The notes beneath the pieces are model-generated. The model was not told the origin of the DNA. It ran no database searches and worked only from the letters and a program-made list of their open reading frames with translations. 64,000 nucleotides of DNA from Erysipelotrichaceae bacterium (lineage in GTDB: Bacteria; Bacillota_I; Bacilli_A; Erysipelotrichales; Erysipelotrichaceae), in NCBI GenBank assembly GCA_017473335.1, contig JAFULN010000026.1:95768-159767 (forward strand), in the 5' to 3' direction. Both the position numbers and the translations under genes were made by a program. Position 1 is the first letter of the stretch. Every line of letters starts with the position of its first letter. Below, in pieces: positions 18,420 to 27,520 of the stretch.

Positions 18420-20667
18420 GCCTGAACTCCTTGCGCCTGCAGGATCAATGGAAGCTTTAAAAGCTGCTGTTTGTTCTGGTGCAGATGCTGTTTATCTGGG
18501 GGGTATTCGTTTTGGTGCAAGAGCTTTTGCATCTAACTTTAACGAAGAAAATCTTATTGAAGCTGTTAAATATTGTCATCTTCGTCAAGTGAAAGTTTAT
18601 GTGACTGTGAATACACTTGTTTATGAACATGAACTTGAAGATTTAAGAAACTATTTGAGATTCTTATATGATGTGAATGTGGATGCTGTGATTGTACAAG
18701 ATTTTGGGGTATTTCAAATTTTGAAAACTGAATTCCCTGATTTCGAAATTCATTGCTCAACACAGATGCATATTCACAATCTTGCGGGTGTACAGTTTAT
18801 GAAAAAAATGGGTGCACAGCGTATTGTCCTGGCAAGAGAAACACCTATTGAGCTTATCTCAGAATGCACAAAAGAAGGGCTTGAAATTGAAGCTTTTGTA
18901 CATGGTGCACTTTGTGTTTGCTACAGTGGGCAATGTTTATTTAGTTCATTCCATGGAGGGCGCAGCGGAAACCGTGGTGAATGTGCTCAGCCTTGCCGAA
19001 AAAAGTATCAATTAATAAATCAAGATTCGCATGAAATTGTTGAGACAAAAGGTGAATATTTATTGAGTCCTAAAGATTTATGGACTATTGATCATGTTGA
19101 AGAACTAATTCATGCAGGTATCTCTAGTTTTAAAATTGAAGGTCGTATGAAACGTCCTGAATATGTAGGTGAAATTGTACGTGTTTATCGAAAGGCTATT
19201 GATGATGTTTTATTGAAAAGATTGTCTTCAGTTACTGATGAAGATCGCCAAAGTGTATTGAAACTATTCAATCGTCAAATGACAACTGGTCATTTGTTTC
19301 ATCAAACTGGATATGATTTGATGAATCCTGTTCGTCCAAATCATATAGGCATTCCTTTAGGAAAAGTTCTTAAAGTTTCTAAAGGTCGCATTAAAATCGA
19401 ATTATATCATGATCTTCATCAAAATGACGGTATACGAATTTTGTCAAAACCGGAAGATATGGGATTATTAGCTGGTAAAATTGTTCAGCATGGGCGATTA
19501 GTAAATCAGGCTAAAGCAGGGGACATTATTGAACTGGAAACATCATTGAAAATTACATGTAAAGCATATGACGAAGTGGTGTTGACGACAGATAGGCTTC
19601 AGTGTGAGAGTATTGCCAAGCAGATTCAAACTGAACTACATTTTCCTGTAAGCATGTATTTTGATGCAAAAATCAATCATCATGCAGAACTTATCATGAG
19701 TGATGGAGTACATACTATATCTGTTACAAGTGAAGAACTGATTCAGCAGGCACAAAGACAGCCTGTAAGTAAAGAGAAAATTGCTGCACAGCTTTCTAAG
19801 CTGAATGATACAATTTATGTTCTTGATCATATTGAAATTACTGGAGATGTAAATATATTCTTTAGTTTAAAAATGCTGAATCAAATGAGACGTGAAGCAG
19901 TAGAGCTTATGAGTCAAAAACGCCTTGAATATAAACGTACTTATATTAATTATCCTAAGTCTCAAATAAATAATATTAAACAGATGAATGGTATTCTTTA
20001 TGAAGTGGTCAATGAAGATCAGCTGACAGTTTTTTCTGAAAATGATTCTTTATTTTCTAGTGTTATCAGAAATACTAAAGTGCATCCAAAAGGGAAAAGA
20101 GTTGATGAGATGTCGCGTACTCTTCCTGGATTAAAGAAAATTCATACCCAAATAGGAACACTTTTATCGAAGAAAGATGAAAATGAATTATGGATTGCGG
20201 ATGCAAGTTTTAATGTTACAAACAGTTATGCGATTGAGTTTTTATTAGAACAGAAAGTTGACGGTATTATTGTTTCACTAGAGGCAGATGACAATGAGAT
20301 TGAATCAATGATTAAAGGATATTATAAACGTCATCAAAGAACACCAAATATCGGAAAAGTAGTTTATGGAAGACGTGAACTGATGATTATGAAAGCCTGC
20401 TTAATTAATGCTGCTTTAGGTAATGGTAAAAAGACACACTGTACATTATGCCGAAATCAGCATTTTGCATTAGTTGATGAAAAGGGTAAAATTTTGCCGC
20501 TACGTCAGGATGGCGAGTGTCATCCGATTATCTATGAATCTGAGATATTGAAAGAATCACAATTCAGTGATAAAATTTCATTCATAGTTGTACGATTCAC
20601 AGATGAGTCCAACCAAAAATGTAAGGAGATAAAGAAGTATTATGAAAACATTTTTAGAAGAATTTAA
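18412..20667 (+). CDS. U32 family protein (RlhA/TrhP-like RNA hydroxylation)
   Basis: The N-terminal domain carries ELLAPAGSMEALKAAV...GADAVYLGG and the U32 signature block around SGNRGECAQPCRKKY (near residue 185-199), with cysteines expected to bind an iron-sulfur cluster. A long C-terminal extension (DUF3656-like and beyond) brings it to 751 residues, longer than RlhA of E. coli. Characterised relatives hydroxylate rRNA or tRNA with prephenate as oxygen route; older annotations say collagenase or peptidase. GGAGAAG precedes ATG. Further cysteines near the C-terminus (CTLCRN) may form a second cluster. The exact RNA target is not evident. Confidence 0.85.
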   Translation: MIRPELLAPAGSMEALKAAVCSGADAVYLGGIRFGARAFASNFNEENLIEAVKYCHLRQVKVYVTVNTLVYEHELEDLRNYLRFLYDVNVDAVIVQDFGVFQILKTEFPDFEIHCSTQMHIHNLAGVQFMKKMGAQRIVLARETPIELISECTKEGLEIEAFVHGALCVCYSGQCLFSSFHGGRSGNRGECAQPCRKKYQLINQDSHEIVETKGEYLLSPKDLWTIDHVEELIHAGISSFKIEGRMKRPEYVGEIVRVYRKAIDDVLLKRLSSVTDEDRQSVLKLFNRQMTTGHLFHQTGYDLMNPVRPNHIGIPLGKVLKVSKGRIKIELYHDLHQNDGIRILSKPEDMGLLAGKIVQHGRLVNQAKAGDIIELETSLKITCKAYDEVVLTTDRLQCESIAKQIQTELHFPVSMYFDAKINHHAELIMSDGVHTISVTSEELIQQAQRQPVSKEKIAAQLSKLNDTIYVLDHIEITGDVNIFFSLKMLNQMRREAVELMSQKRLEYKRTYINYPKSQINNIKQMNGILYEVVNEDQLTVFSENDSLFSSVIRNTKVHPKGKRVDEMSRTLPGLKKIHTQIGTLLSKKDENELWIADASFNVTNSYAIEFLLEQKVDGIIVSLEADDNEIESMIKGYYKRHQRTPNIGKVVYGRRELMIMKACLINAALGNGKKTHCTLCRNQHFALVDEKGKILPLRQDGECHPIIYESEILKESQFSDKISFIVVRFTDESNQKCKEIKKYYENIFRRI

Positions 20668-21058
20668 GAAATTTGCATTGAGAGGCAATGTCATTGATAT
20701 GGCTATTGGTGTTGTGATTGGTTCTGCATTTTCAAAAATCACTAGCTCACTTGTTAATGACTGCATTATGCCATTTTTCGCTATGCTTTTAGGCGATACA
20801 AACTTCACTGCTTTGAAGCTTGTTCTGAAAGAGACAGTAGCTGCTGATGGTACTGTTACACAGATTACATTGAATTATGGACAGTTCATTCAGAATATTG
20901 TTGATTTTTTACTGATCGCTTTTGTGTTGTTCCTTGTTGTTAAGTTTATGAACAGCTTAAAGAAGAAAGAAGAAGCTCCAGCACCTGCGCCAGCTCCTGT
21001 CAAATCTGATGAAACCGTACTTCTAGAAGAAATCAGAGACTTGCTGAAAAAGAACTAA
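20642..21058 (+). CDS. mscL: Large-conductance mechanosensitive channel MscL
   Basis: Opens under membrane tension to release solutes in osmotic downshock. 138 residues: N-terminal amphipathic helix, first membrane helix with GNVIDMAIGVVIGSAF, a periplasm-side loop, a second helix (IVDFLLIAFVLFLVVKF), and an Ala-Pro-rich linker before the C-terminal helix. It overlaps the U32 gene by 26 bases. The AAGGAG site is 13 bases before ATG, farther than usual. Confidence 0.96.
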   Translation: MKTFLEEFKKFALRGNVIDMAIGVVIGSAFSKITSSLVNDCIMPFFAMLLGDTNFTALKLVLKETVAADGTVTQITLNYGQFIQNIVDFLLIAFVLFLVVKFMNSLKKKEEAPAPAPAPVKSDETVLLEEIRDLLKKN

Positions 21059-21067
21059 ACCTTAATG

Positions 21068-21092
21068 AAAAAGCCATTTTATGGCTTTTTTC
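21068..21092 (+). terminator. Intrinsic terminator after mscL
   Basis: AAAAAGCCAT / ATGGCTTTTTT stem-loop with a three-base loop. Confidence 0.92.
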
Positions 21093-21114
21093 TCTATTCT
21101 AAAAGGCTTATTTT

Positions 21115-21123
21115 TGGTATAAT
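21115..21123 (+). promoter_or_regulatory. Extended -10 promoter for smc
   Basis: TGG-TATAAT at 21115-21123 with no good -35 box. It lies between the mscL terminator and the GGAGTG ribosome site. Confidence 0.6.
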
Positions 21124-21151
21124 AGTTTAATGCAGGAATAGGAGTGAATTT

Positions 21152-24094
21152 ATGTTCTTAAAGCGAATCGAAATGCAAGGGTTCAAGTCGTTTGCGGACA
21201 AAGTTGTCATTCACTTTGATCATTCTGTCACTGGTGTAGTAGGTCCTAATGGCTGCGGTAAAAGTAATATTACAGATGCAGTACGCTGGGTTCTTGGAGA
21301 ACAGTCTGTTAAGAACATGCGTGGAAACACTATGACAGATGTCATTTTTTCTGGAAGTGCTGATAGAAGACCTGTTGGCATGGCAGAAGTGACTTTGGTG
21401 TTTGATAACAGTCAGCATTTTCTGCATACTCAAAACGATGAAGTTGAAATCACTCGTAGACTCTATCGCAGTACAGGTCAAGGGGACTATTTCATTAATC
21501 GTGTTCCTTGCAGACTGAAAGATATTGTTGAACTGATTTTAGATACTGGTTTAGGTAAAGATTCACTGTCAATGATTTCACAGGGAAATATCAGTTCATT
21601 TGCGGAAGCAAAACCAGTAGATCGACGTGGTATTTTTGAAGAAGCCGCTGGTGTCAGCAAGTACAAAAAAAGAAAAATTGAATCGTTAGGTAAACTTGAA
21701 CGTACCAAGAATAATCTTGATAGAACCAATGACATTTTAACAGAACTTGAACGCCAGGTGACTCCGTTAAAGCGACAAGCTCATAAAGCTGAGATTTATC
21801 GTGAAAAGAAGGCTCGTCTTGAAAAGATTGAAATTGCTGTTTTAGTTGAAGATATCGCTTCATTGAATCAGAATATTGAAGAAACTGATAAAACACTCTT
21901 TGATATTGAGACTGAAACAACTATGAAGCAGATGACAATTGAAGTTCATGAAACACAAAATGAAGAAAATCGTAAAGAACTACGTCGTAAAGATGAACGT
22001 ATTCAATTTCTTCAAGATGAACTTATGCATGTAGTGAATGAAATTCAAATTCTTGAAACACGAAAAATTGAAATTGATGAAAAGCGTAAATATGCGATTG
22101 AAATGGGTTCTTCAGAAGAAAAACTGAAAGAATTGACGATTTCTGTTGAAGAAGCTCGTATTGAATATGAAGATAGAAAACAGCGATTTGAGATGCTGAA
22201 TACTGAAATTGATTTGTTGACGACTCGTTTAACAAAGACTGCATTAAAGATTGCAGAAGCTTCATCAAATGCGGAGCAGCAGAGTCATTTGCTTCGTAAA
22301 TATCAAAATCGCAGAGATGTTTTAGAAAATATCATTCGCCAGCCATTTACATCACAGGCTGGTGTAAAAGCTGTGATGGACAATAAAAATGCACTGAAAG
22401 GTGTTATGGGTGTTGCTGGATTGAACCTAAAAGCGATGGATGGTTATGAGGAAGCTATTTCTGTTGCATTAGGTGGTGCAATGATGAACATTGTAACTAC
22501 AGATGAAGCAGCAGCTCGTAATGCAATTGGTTTTTTAAAGCGTAATCAAAGCGGTAGAGCAACATTTCTCCCTTGTAGTGTATTAAGACCACGTGAACTT
22601 TCTATGCAGCAGAAATTGATTTGTGAAAGTGCTGAAGGGTATCTTGGTGTTGCTTCTGAGTTTGTGACATGTTGTAAAGAGTTTGATATTGTAAATCGTG
22701 CATTGCTTCAGAATGTTGTTGTTACCGATAATCTTGAACATGGCAATGAAATTGCATCATTAACAAATCACACTCTAAAGATTGTTACTCTTGATGGTGA
22801 TGTGATTCATAAAGGCGGTTCAATGACAGGTGGTAAAGTAAAGAATTCAACTTCATTGGTAACTGCTGAAAAGGAATTCAATCAAATGAAGCAAAGTATT
22901 CTTTCACAGTCTGCAGCTGTAACATTGGCAGATCAGGCACTCGCTGAATTAAAGCGTGAAAGAAATAATACTGAACAGCAACTTATGTCTAAGCGTATTC
23001 AGCATGCACAGCTAGAACCAGTATTAGATGCTAAACGCGCCAAATATGAACGACTGAAAAATGATATGGAAATGATTGGTCCTTTGGACAATGAATCATC
23101 TTTCCATGAAGAATCCTTTGCAGATCAGCTGATTCATCAGCTCAATGAAGCATATGGCAAACGTGATGAAACAACAGCTGCCATTAAAATTACTCGTGAA
23201 GAAAGACTGAAACTGTCTGCAGAATCTGAACGTAAAGAACAGCAGATACGTCAGATGAGAAAAGAACTTGATCGTGCCAATGAGTCAAAACGACTGATTG
23301 AAATTGATCGAGCTAAACTTACAACTAAATTAGACAGTGTTCTAGAACGTCTTGCTTCTGAATATCAAATGACTTTTGAGTTTGCAAAAACTCAGGTCAT
23401 GGAAGAAAAAATTGAAAATGCACGTGAAGAAGTCTCTTCACTGCGTCATGAAATCGAAGCACTTGGCAATGTGAATATGAATGCTCCAGAAGAGTATTCT
23501 GAAGTCAATGAGCGCTATGAATTCATGAAGAAACAAATGGATGATTTGATTGCCAGCCGTGATAAGATTCTCAATGCCATTGATGAAATGGATGATGTAA
23601 TGAAGCGTCAGTTCAAGGATATGTTTGATAAAATCAATGCTGAACTAAATGATACATTTAGAGCACTCTTTGGGGGAGGAAAAGCTAAGCTTATATTGGA
23701 AGATCCAAATGATTTACTGAACACAGGCATTGACATTGATGTTCAGCCTCCAGGTAAACAAGTTCAAAACATTCGTTTATTCTCTGGGGGAGAAAAGAGT
23801 TTAATTGCGATATGTGTTCTTTTCTCTATTCTTAAAGTTCGACCAGTTCCGCTTTGTATTTTTGATGAAGTAGAAGCGGCGCTTGATCAGGGCAATGTTG
23901 AAAGATTTGCCCGTTATCTCAAAAATTTCAGTGAACAGACACAGTTCATTGTTGTAACACATCGTCCAGGTACAATGGAACAATGTGATGTACTTTATGG
24001 TGTCACAATGCAAAAACAAGGTGTTTCCCAGATGCTGAAGGTTCATCTGACGGATGCCATTGATCTTGCAGAAGAAAGTGAGGCAAATGCATAA
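21152..24094 (+). CDS. smc: Chromosome segregation protein SMC (short-armed)
   Basis: Condensin ATPase. Walker A GPNGCGKSN is near residues 32-40, the hinge lies at about 395-535 with GVMGVAGLNL and GGSMTGG, the ABC signature LFSGGEKS near 877 and Walker B CIFDEVEAALD near 903. Both coiled-coil arms are present but short: 980 residues in total against about 1180 in Bacillus, close to the length in mollicutes. The reading frame is intact, so this is a real short form. Its stop overlaps the ftsY start by one base. Confidence 0.96.
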   Translation: MFLKRIEMQGFKSFADKVVIHFDHSVTGVVGPNGCGKSNITDAVRWVLGEQSVKNMRGNTMTDVIFSGSADRRPVGMAEVTLVFDNSQHFLHTQNDEVEITRRLYRSTGQGDYFINRVPCRLKDIVELILDTGLGKDSLSMISQGNISSFAEAKPVDRRGIFEEAAGVSKYKKRKIESLGKLERTKNNLDRTNDILTELERQVTPLKRQAHKAEIYREKKARLEKIEIAVLVEDIASLNQNIEETDKTLFDIETETTMKQMTIEVHETQNEENRKELRRKDERIQFLQDELMHVVNEIQILETRKIEIDEKRKYAIEMGSSEEKLKELTISVEEARIEYEDRKQRFEMLNTEIDLLTTRLTKTALKIAEASSNAEQQSHLLRKYQNRRDVLENIIRQPFTSQAGVKAVMDNKNALKGVMGVAGLNLKAMDGYEEAISVALGGAMMNIVTTDEAAARNAIGFLKRNQSGRATFLPCSVLRPRELSMQQKLICESAEGYLGVASEFVTCCKEFDIVNRALLQNVVVTDNLEHGNEIASLTNHTLKIVTLDGDVIHKGGSMTGGKVKNSTSLVTAEKEFNQMKQSILSQSAAVTLADQALAELKRERNNTEQQLMSKRIQHAQLEPVLDAKRAKYERLKNDMEMIGPLDNESSFHEESFADQLIHQLNEAYGKRDETTAAIKITREERLKLSAESERKEQQIRQMRKELDRANESKRLIEIDRAKLTTKLDSVLERLASEYQMTFEFAKTQVMEEKIENAREEVSSLRHEIEALGNVNMNAPEEYSEVNERYEFMKKQMDDLIASRDKILNAIDEMDDVMKRQFKDMFDKINAELNDTFRALFGGGKAKLILEDPNDLLNTGIDIDVQPPGKQVQNIRLFSGGEKSLIAICVLFSILKVRPVPLCIFDEVEAALDQGNVERFARYLKNFSEQTQFIVVTHRPGTMEQCDVLYGVTMQKQGVSQMLKVHLTDAIDLAEESEANA

Positions 24095-25059
24095 TGGGTT
24101 TTCTTGATAAATTAAAAGAACGATTTACAAAAAAAGAAGACAGTGGTCAGTATTTGTCAGGTTTCAGCAAGACCAAAGAGTCATTTGCGAAAAAGTTATC
24201 TCGTTTTGCCTTTGGTTTTAAAGGTGTCGATGATGAATTTTTAGAAGAATTGATGATTGTACTTCTTGAAGGTGATGTTGGTATTGAAACAGCTGATACA
24301 ATCTGTGAAGAATTACAGAAACGCATGAAAAAAGTGTCTCATCCTTCATTTGAAGATACTATGGATGGATTAATGGAAATAATGCACGATTTGTACAATG
24401 AAGTACCTGATCCTTGTATTCAAATGAATCCAAATGGCACAACTGTGATATTAATGGTTGGAGTCAATGGAAGTGGAAAAACTACTTCTACAGCTAAGCT
24501 GACAAAACATTATTTAGATCAAGGGCTGTCTGTTGGTGTTGTGGCTGCAGATACCTTCCGTGCAGGGGCTATTGATCAGCTTAAACGCTGGGCAGAAAAA
24601 TTGAATGTACCATGTGTCGCAGGTAAAGAAGGCGCCGATCCAAGCAGCGTGCTTGTAGAGGGATGCCGTTATGCAAAAGAACATCAGTTAGATGTCTTAA
24701 TCTGTGATACTGCTGGACGCCTTCAAAATAAAGTAAACTTAATGAAAGAACTTGCTAAAATGAGAAAAGTCGTTTCTCGTGAAATTGAAGGTGCACCTCA
24801 TCATGTTTGGCTTGTCATTGATTCAACAACAGGTCAAAATGGAATTTCACAGGCAAAGCTCTTTAAGGAAGCTACAGATGTTACAGGTATGATTCTAACG
24901 AAAATGGATGGTACTGCCAAAGGTGGTATTGTCTTAGCCATCAAACATGTCCTCTCGATACCAGTTTATTTTATTGGACTTGGTGAAAAAGAAGAGGATT
25001 TAAGACCGTTTGATCTGGAATCTTATCTTTACAGCATCTGTGAAGGGTTAAATTCATGA
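24094..25059 (+). CDS. ftsY: Signal recognition particle receptor FtsY
   Basis: GTPase that docks SRP-ribosome complexes at the membrane. N domain residues 1-110; G domain with GVNGSGKTTSTAKL (near 126), DTFRAGA, DTAGR (near 206) and TKMDGTAKGG (near 269). 321 residues with only a short acidic-poor N-terminal extension. Overlaps smc by one base and ylxM by four (ATGA), as in other Bacillota. Confidence 0.97.
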   Translation: MGFLDKLKERFTKKEDSGQYLSGFSKTKESFAKKLSRFAFGFKGVDDEFLEELMIVLLEGDVGIETADTICEELQKRMKKVSHPSFEDTMDGLMEIMHDLYNEVPDPCIQMNPNGTTVILMVGVNGSGKTTSTAKLTKHYLDQGLSVGVVAADTFRAGAIDQLKRWAEKLNVPCVAGKEGADPSSVLVEGCRYAKEHQLDVLICDTAGRLQNKVNLMKELAKMRKVVSREIEGAPHHVWLVIDSTTGQNGISQAKLFKEATDVTGMILTKMDGTAKGGIVLAIKHVLSIPVYFIGLGEKEEDLRPFDLESYLYSICEGLNS

Positions 25060-25370
25060 TTGACAAAACCGAACGAATTAATCATTTAATGGATTTCTAT
25101 GCACCTTTATTAACAGAAAAACAGCTGGAGGTGCTGGAATATGCATTTCGAGAAGATTATTCTCTCTCGGAAATTGCAGAAATCATGGAGGTATCACGAA
25201 GTGCTGTCCATGATTTACTAAAACGCTGTGAAGCTACACTGGAACATTATGAAGAAAAACTTCATCTTTTTGAAAAGTTCCAGAAACGTCTTCACATCTA
25301 TGACAGAATCAAACAGCTTGGCACCCCTGAAGTTGCTGAGCTGGTTGAAGAATGTATACTTACTGAATGA
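25056..25370 (+). CDS. ylxM: YlxM/p13 family HTH protein (UPF0122)
   Basis: Small helix-turn-helix protein of 104 residues with LTEKQLEVLEYAFREDYSL followed by SEIAEIMEVSRSAVHDLLKR. In streptococci the family binds the SRP and modulates Ffh and FtsY. It overlaps ftsY, but ffh itself does not follow; ackA does. Confidence 0.92.
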   Translation: MIDKTERINHLMDFYAPLLTEKQLEVLEYAFREDYSLSEIAEIMEVSRSAVHDLLKRCEATLEHYEEKLHLFEKFQKRLHIYDRIKQLGTPEVAELVEECILTE

Positions 25371-25388
25371 ATACAGGAGGAAAAATTT

Positions 25389-26585
25389 ATGAGCAAAGTC
25401 ATTTCAGTCAACGCAGGATCATCATCTCTTAAATTCCAGCTTTTCAACATGCCATCTGAAGAAGTAATCTGTTCAGGCGTATTCGAAAGAATCGGTCTTG
25501 AAGAAGGTATCTTCACAATCAAAGTGAATGGAGAAAAGCACGTTCACAATCAGCCACTGCCTGATCATGATACAGCAGTAAATATGCTTTTAAAAGCATT
25601 GATCGATTATAAGTGTGTAGAATCACTGGATGAAATCAAGGGTGCTGGTCACCGTGTTGTTCAGGGTGGTTCTTACTTCCAGGACAGTGCAATTGCGAAT
25701 GAAGAAACTGCAGCTAAGGTTCTTGAACTAGCAGAACTTGCTCCACTTCATAATCGTGCTAATGCTGGTGGATACTTTGCGTTTAAGAAAGCTCTGCCTG
25801 AATGTGGTAATATTTTTGTGTTTGATACTGCATTCCATCAGACAATGGAACCAGGTGTTTATATGTATGCAGTACCATATGAATGGTATACAGATTATCA
25901 GGTACGCCGTTATGGTGCACATGGTACTTCACATATGTACGTTTCTCAGCGCACTGCTGAACTGATGGGAAAAGATGTGAAGGATACTCGTATCATTACA
26001 TGCCATTTAGGAAACGGAGCTTCTATTACTGCTGTTAAGGGTGGCAAATGTGTAAATACATCTATGGGATTTACTCCACTGGGCGGTATCATGATGGGTA
26101 CTCGCTGCGGTGATATCGACCCTGCAATTTTGCCATACATCATGAAAAAGACTGGTATGTCTCCAGCAGAAATGGATACTGTTTTGAATAAGAAGAGTGG
26201 TATGCTGGGTATTTCTGGAATTTCAAGTGACGCTCGTGACGTTGAAGCTGGTATCGAAGCAGGTAATGAACGCGCTGCATTGACTCATGAAATCTATGTA
26301 AACCGTGTAGTTAACGTTGTTGGTGGTTATGTTGCACAGATGGGCGGTGTAGATGCGATCGCATTTACTGCTGGTCTGGGAGAAAATGACGTTGTTTTGC
26401 GTGAAAAAATCTGCAAGGGCTTAGAAGAAGCATTTGGTCTTTCAATGAACTATGAACTAAACAGAAAGTCACGTGGTGTAGATGTATGTGTTTCAAATCC
26501 AGATTCTAAAGTACAGGTTTGGATCGTTCCTACAAATGAAGAACTGATGATTGCAAGAGATACAGTTCGTCTGCTTGGACTTTAA
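25389..26585 (+). CDS. ackA: Acetate kinase
   Basis: Makes ATP from acetyl phosphate at the end of acetate fermentation. ASKHA fold with NAGSSSLKFQLF at residues 6-17, DTAFHQTM, RRYGAHGTSH, HLGNGASI, GFTPLGG and the C-terminal GLGEN block. 398 residues, full length. GGAGGAAAAATTT precedes ATG. No phosphotransacetylase gene lies nearby. Confidence 0.98.
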   Translation: MSKVISVNAGSSSLKFQLFNMPSEEVICSGVFERIGLEEGIFTIKVNGEKHVHNQPLPDHDTAVNMLLKALIDYKCVESLDEIKGAGHRVVQGGSYFQDSAIANEETAAKVLELAELAPLHNRANAGGYFAFKKALPECGNIFVFDTAFHQTMEPGVYMYAVPYEWYTDYQVRRYGAHGTSHMYVSQRTAELMGKDVKDTRIITCHLGNGASITAVKGGKCVNTSMGFTPLGGIMMGTRCGDIDPAILPYIMKKTGMSPAEMDTVLNKKSGMLGISGISSDARDVEAGIEAGNERAALTHEIYVNRVVNVVGGYVAQMGGVDAIAFTAGLGENDVVLREKICKGLEEAFGLSMNYELNRKSRGVDVCVSNPDSKVQVWIVPTNEELMIARDTVRLLGL

Positions 26586-26591
26586 TGAGTG

Positions 26592-27515
26592 ATGAAAAAA
26601 CAAATTCTCGCTGCGATTGAATCATATTCAATCATCACAATTTTTCGCCATGGGCATCCAGATCATGATGCCCTTGGCTCACAGTTTGGCTTAAGACAAT
26701 GGATAAAAGACAATTATCCTGATAAGCAGGTATATTGCCTAGGCGAAGAAAGAAACAACAGTTTTGAATATCCATACAGTGATTTCGTTTCTGATGAAAT
26801 GATTCAACACTCATTAGCAATTGTAGTGGATACTGCAGGGATGAATCGTGTTGATGATGCAAGATTCAAAGATGCTCAAATGAAAATTCGTATTGATCAT
26901 CATCCTCAATTTGATGAAGGCTACGATCTTCAGCTTGTTATTGAAGAAGCAGGGAGCTGCAGTGAAATTCTTACAGAATGTATGATTGAATGGAATAAAA
27001 CTGTTTCAGATTTGACTGCAGAAACTTTAATGCGAGGTATTTTAGCTGATACTTTGGGATTTAGAACAACCAATACATGCGCGAACACACTTCGAATGGC
27101 TGCTTATCTTTCGGAAAGAAATATTGATCTTCCTAAATTGAACAGAGATGTTTTTGATGTTCCTAAACGACGTTTTGAATTAGGAACAGAATTTAGAAAA
27201 ATTGCCAATATCGAAGACAATGGTTTAACTACTGTGATATTAACTTATGAGAAATGTCTTGAATTAGGCATTTCATCATCAACAGCTAAAGAACTTGTTT
27301 CACAGTTTGGAGGCGTCATCGATTTTGAAGTCTGGGCTATTTTTGCACAAACTGAAGAAGGTCTGTATGAAGGCTCTCTTCGCTCAAAAACACTTACTAT
27401 TAATGATATTGCCTTTGAATTTGGCGGAGGCGGTCATAAGAATGCGTGTGGTGTAAAAGCTTTAAGCGAAGAAAGAATGCACCAGTTATTAAATAAAATC
27501 AGAGAAAGGCTGTGA
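26592..27515 (+). CDS. nrnA: DHH-family nanoRNase / pAp phosphatase (NrnA-like)
   Basis: Degrades 2-5 nt RNAs and 3'-phosphoadenosine 5'-phosphate. DHH motifs: HGHPDHDALGSQ (near residues 20-31), VVDTAG, IDHHPQFDEG and the DHHA1 motif GGGGHKNACG at the C-terminus. 307 residues. ATG 26592 is preferred to GTG 26589 directly before it. Only six bases separate it from ackA, and its end overlaps the next gene region. Confidence 0.9.
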   Translation: MKKQILAAIESYSIITIFRHGHPDHDALGSQFGLRQWIKDNYPDKQVYCLGEERNNSFEYPYSDFVSDEMIQHSLAIVVDTAGMNRVDDARFKDAQMKIRIDHHPQFDEGYDLQLVIEEAGSCSEILTECMIEWNKTVSDLTAETLMRGILADTLGFRTTNTCANTLRMAAYLSERNIDLPKLNRDVFDVPKRRFELGTEFRKIANIEDNGLTTVILTYEKCLELGISSSTAKELVSQFGGVIDFEVWAIFAQTEEGLYEGSLRSKTLTINDIAFEFGGGGHKNACGVKALSEERMHQLLNKIRERL

Positions 27516-27520
27516 AGTCC

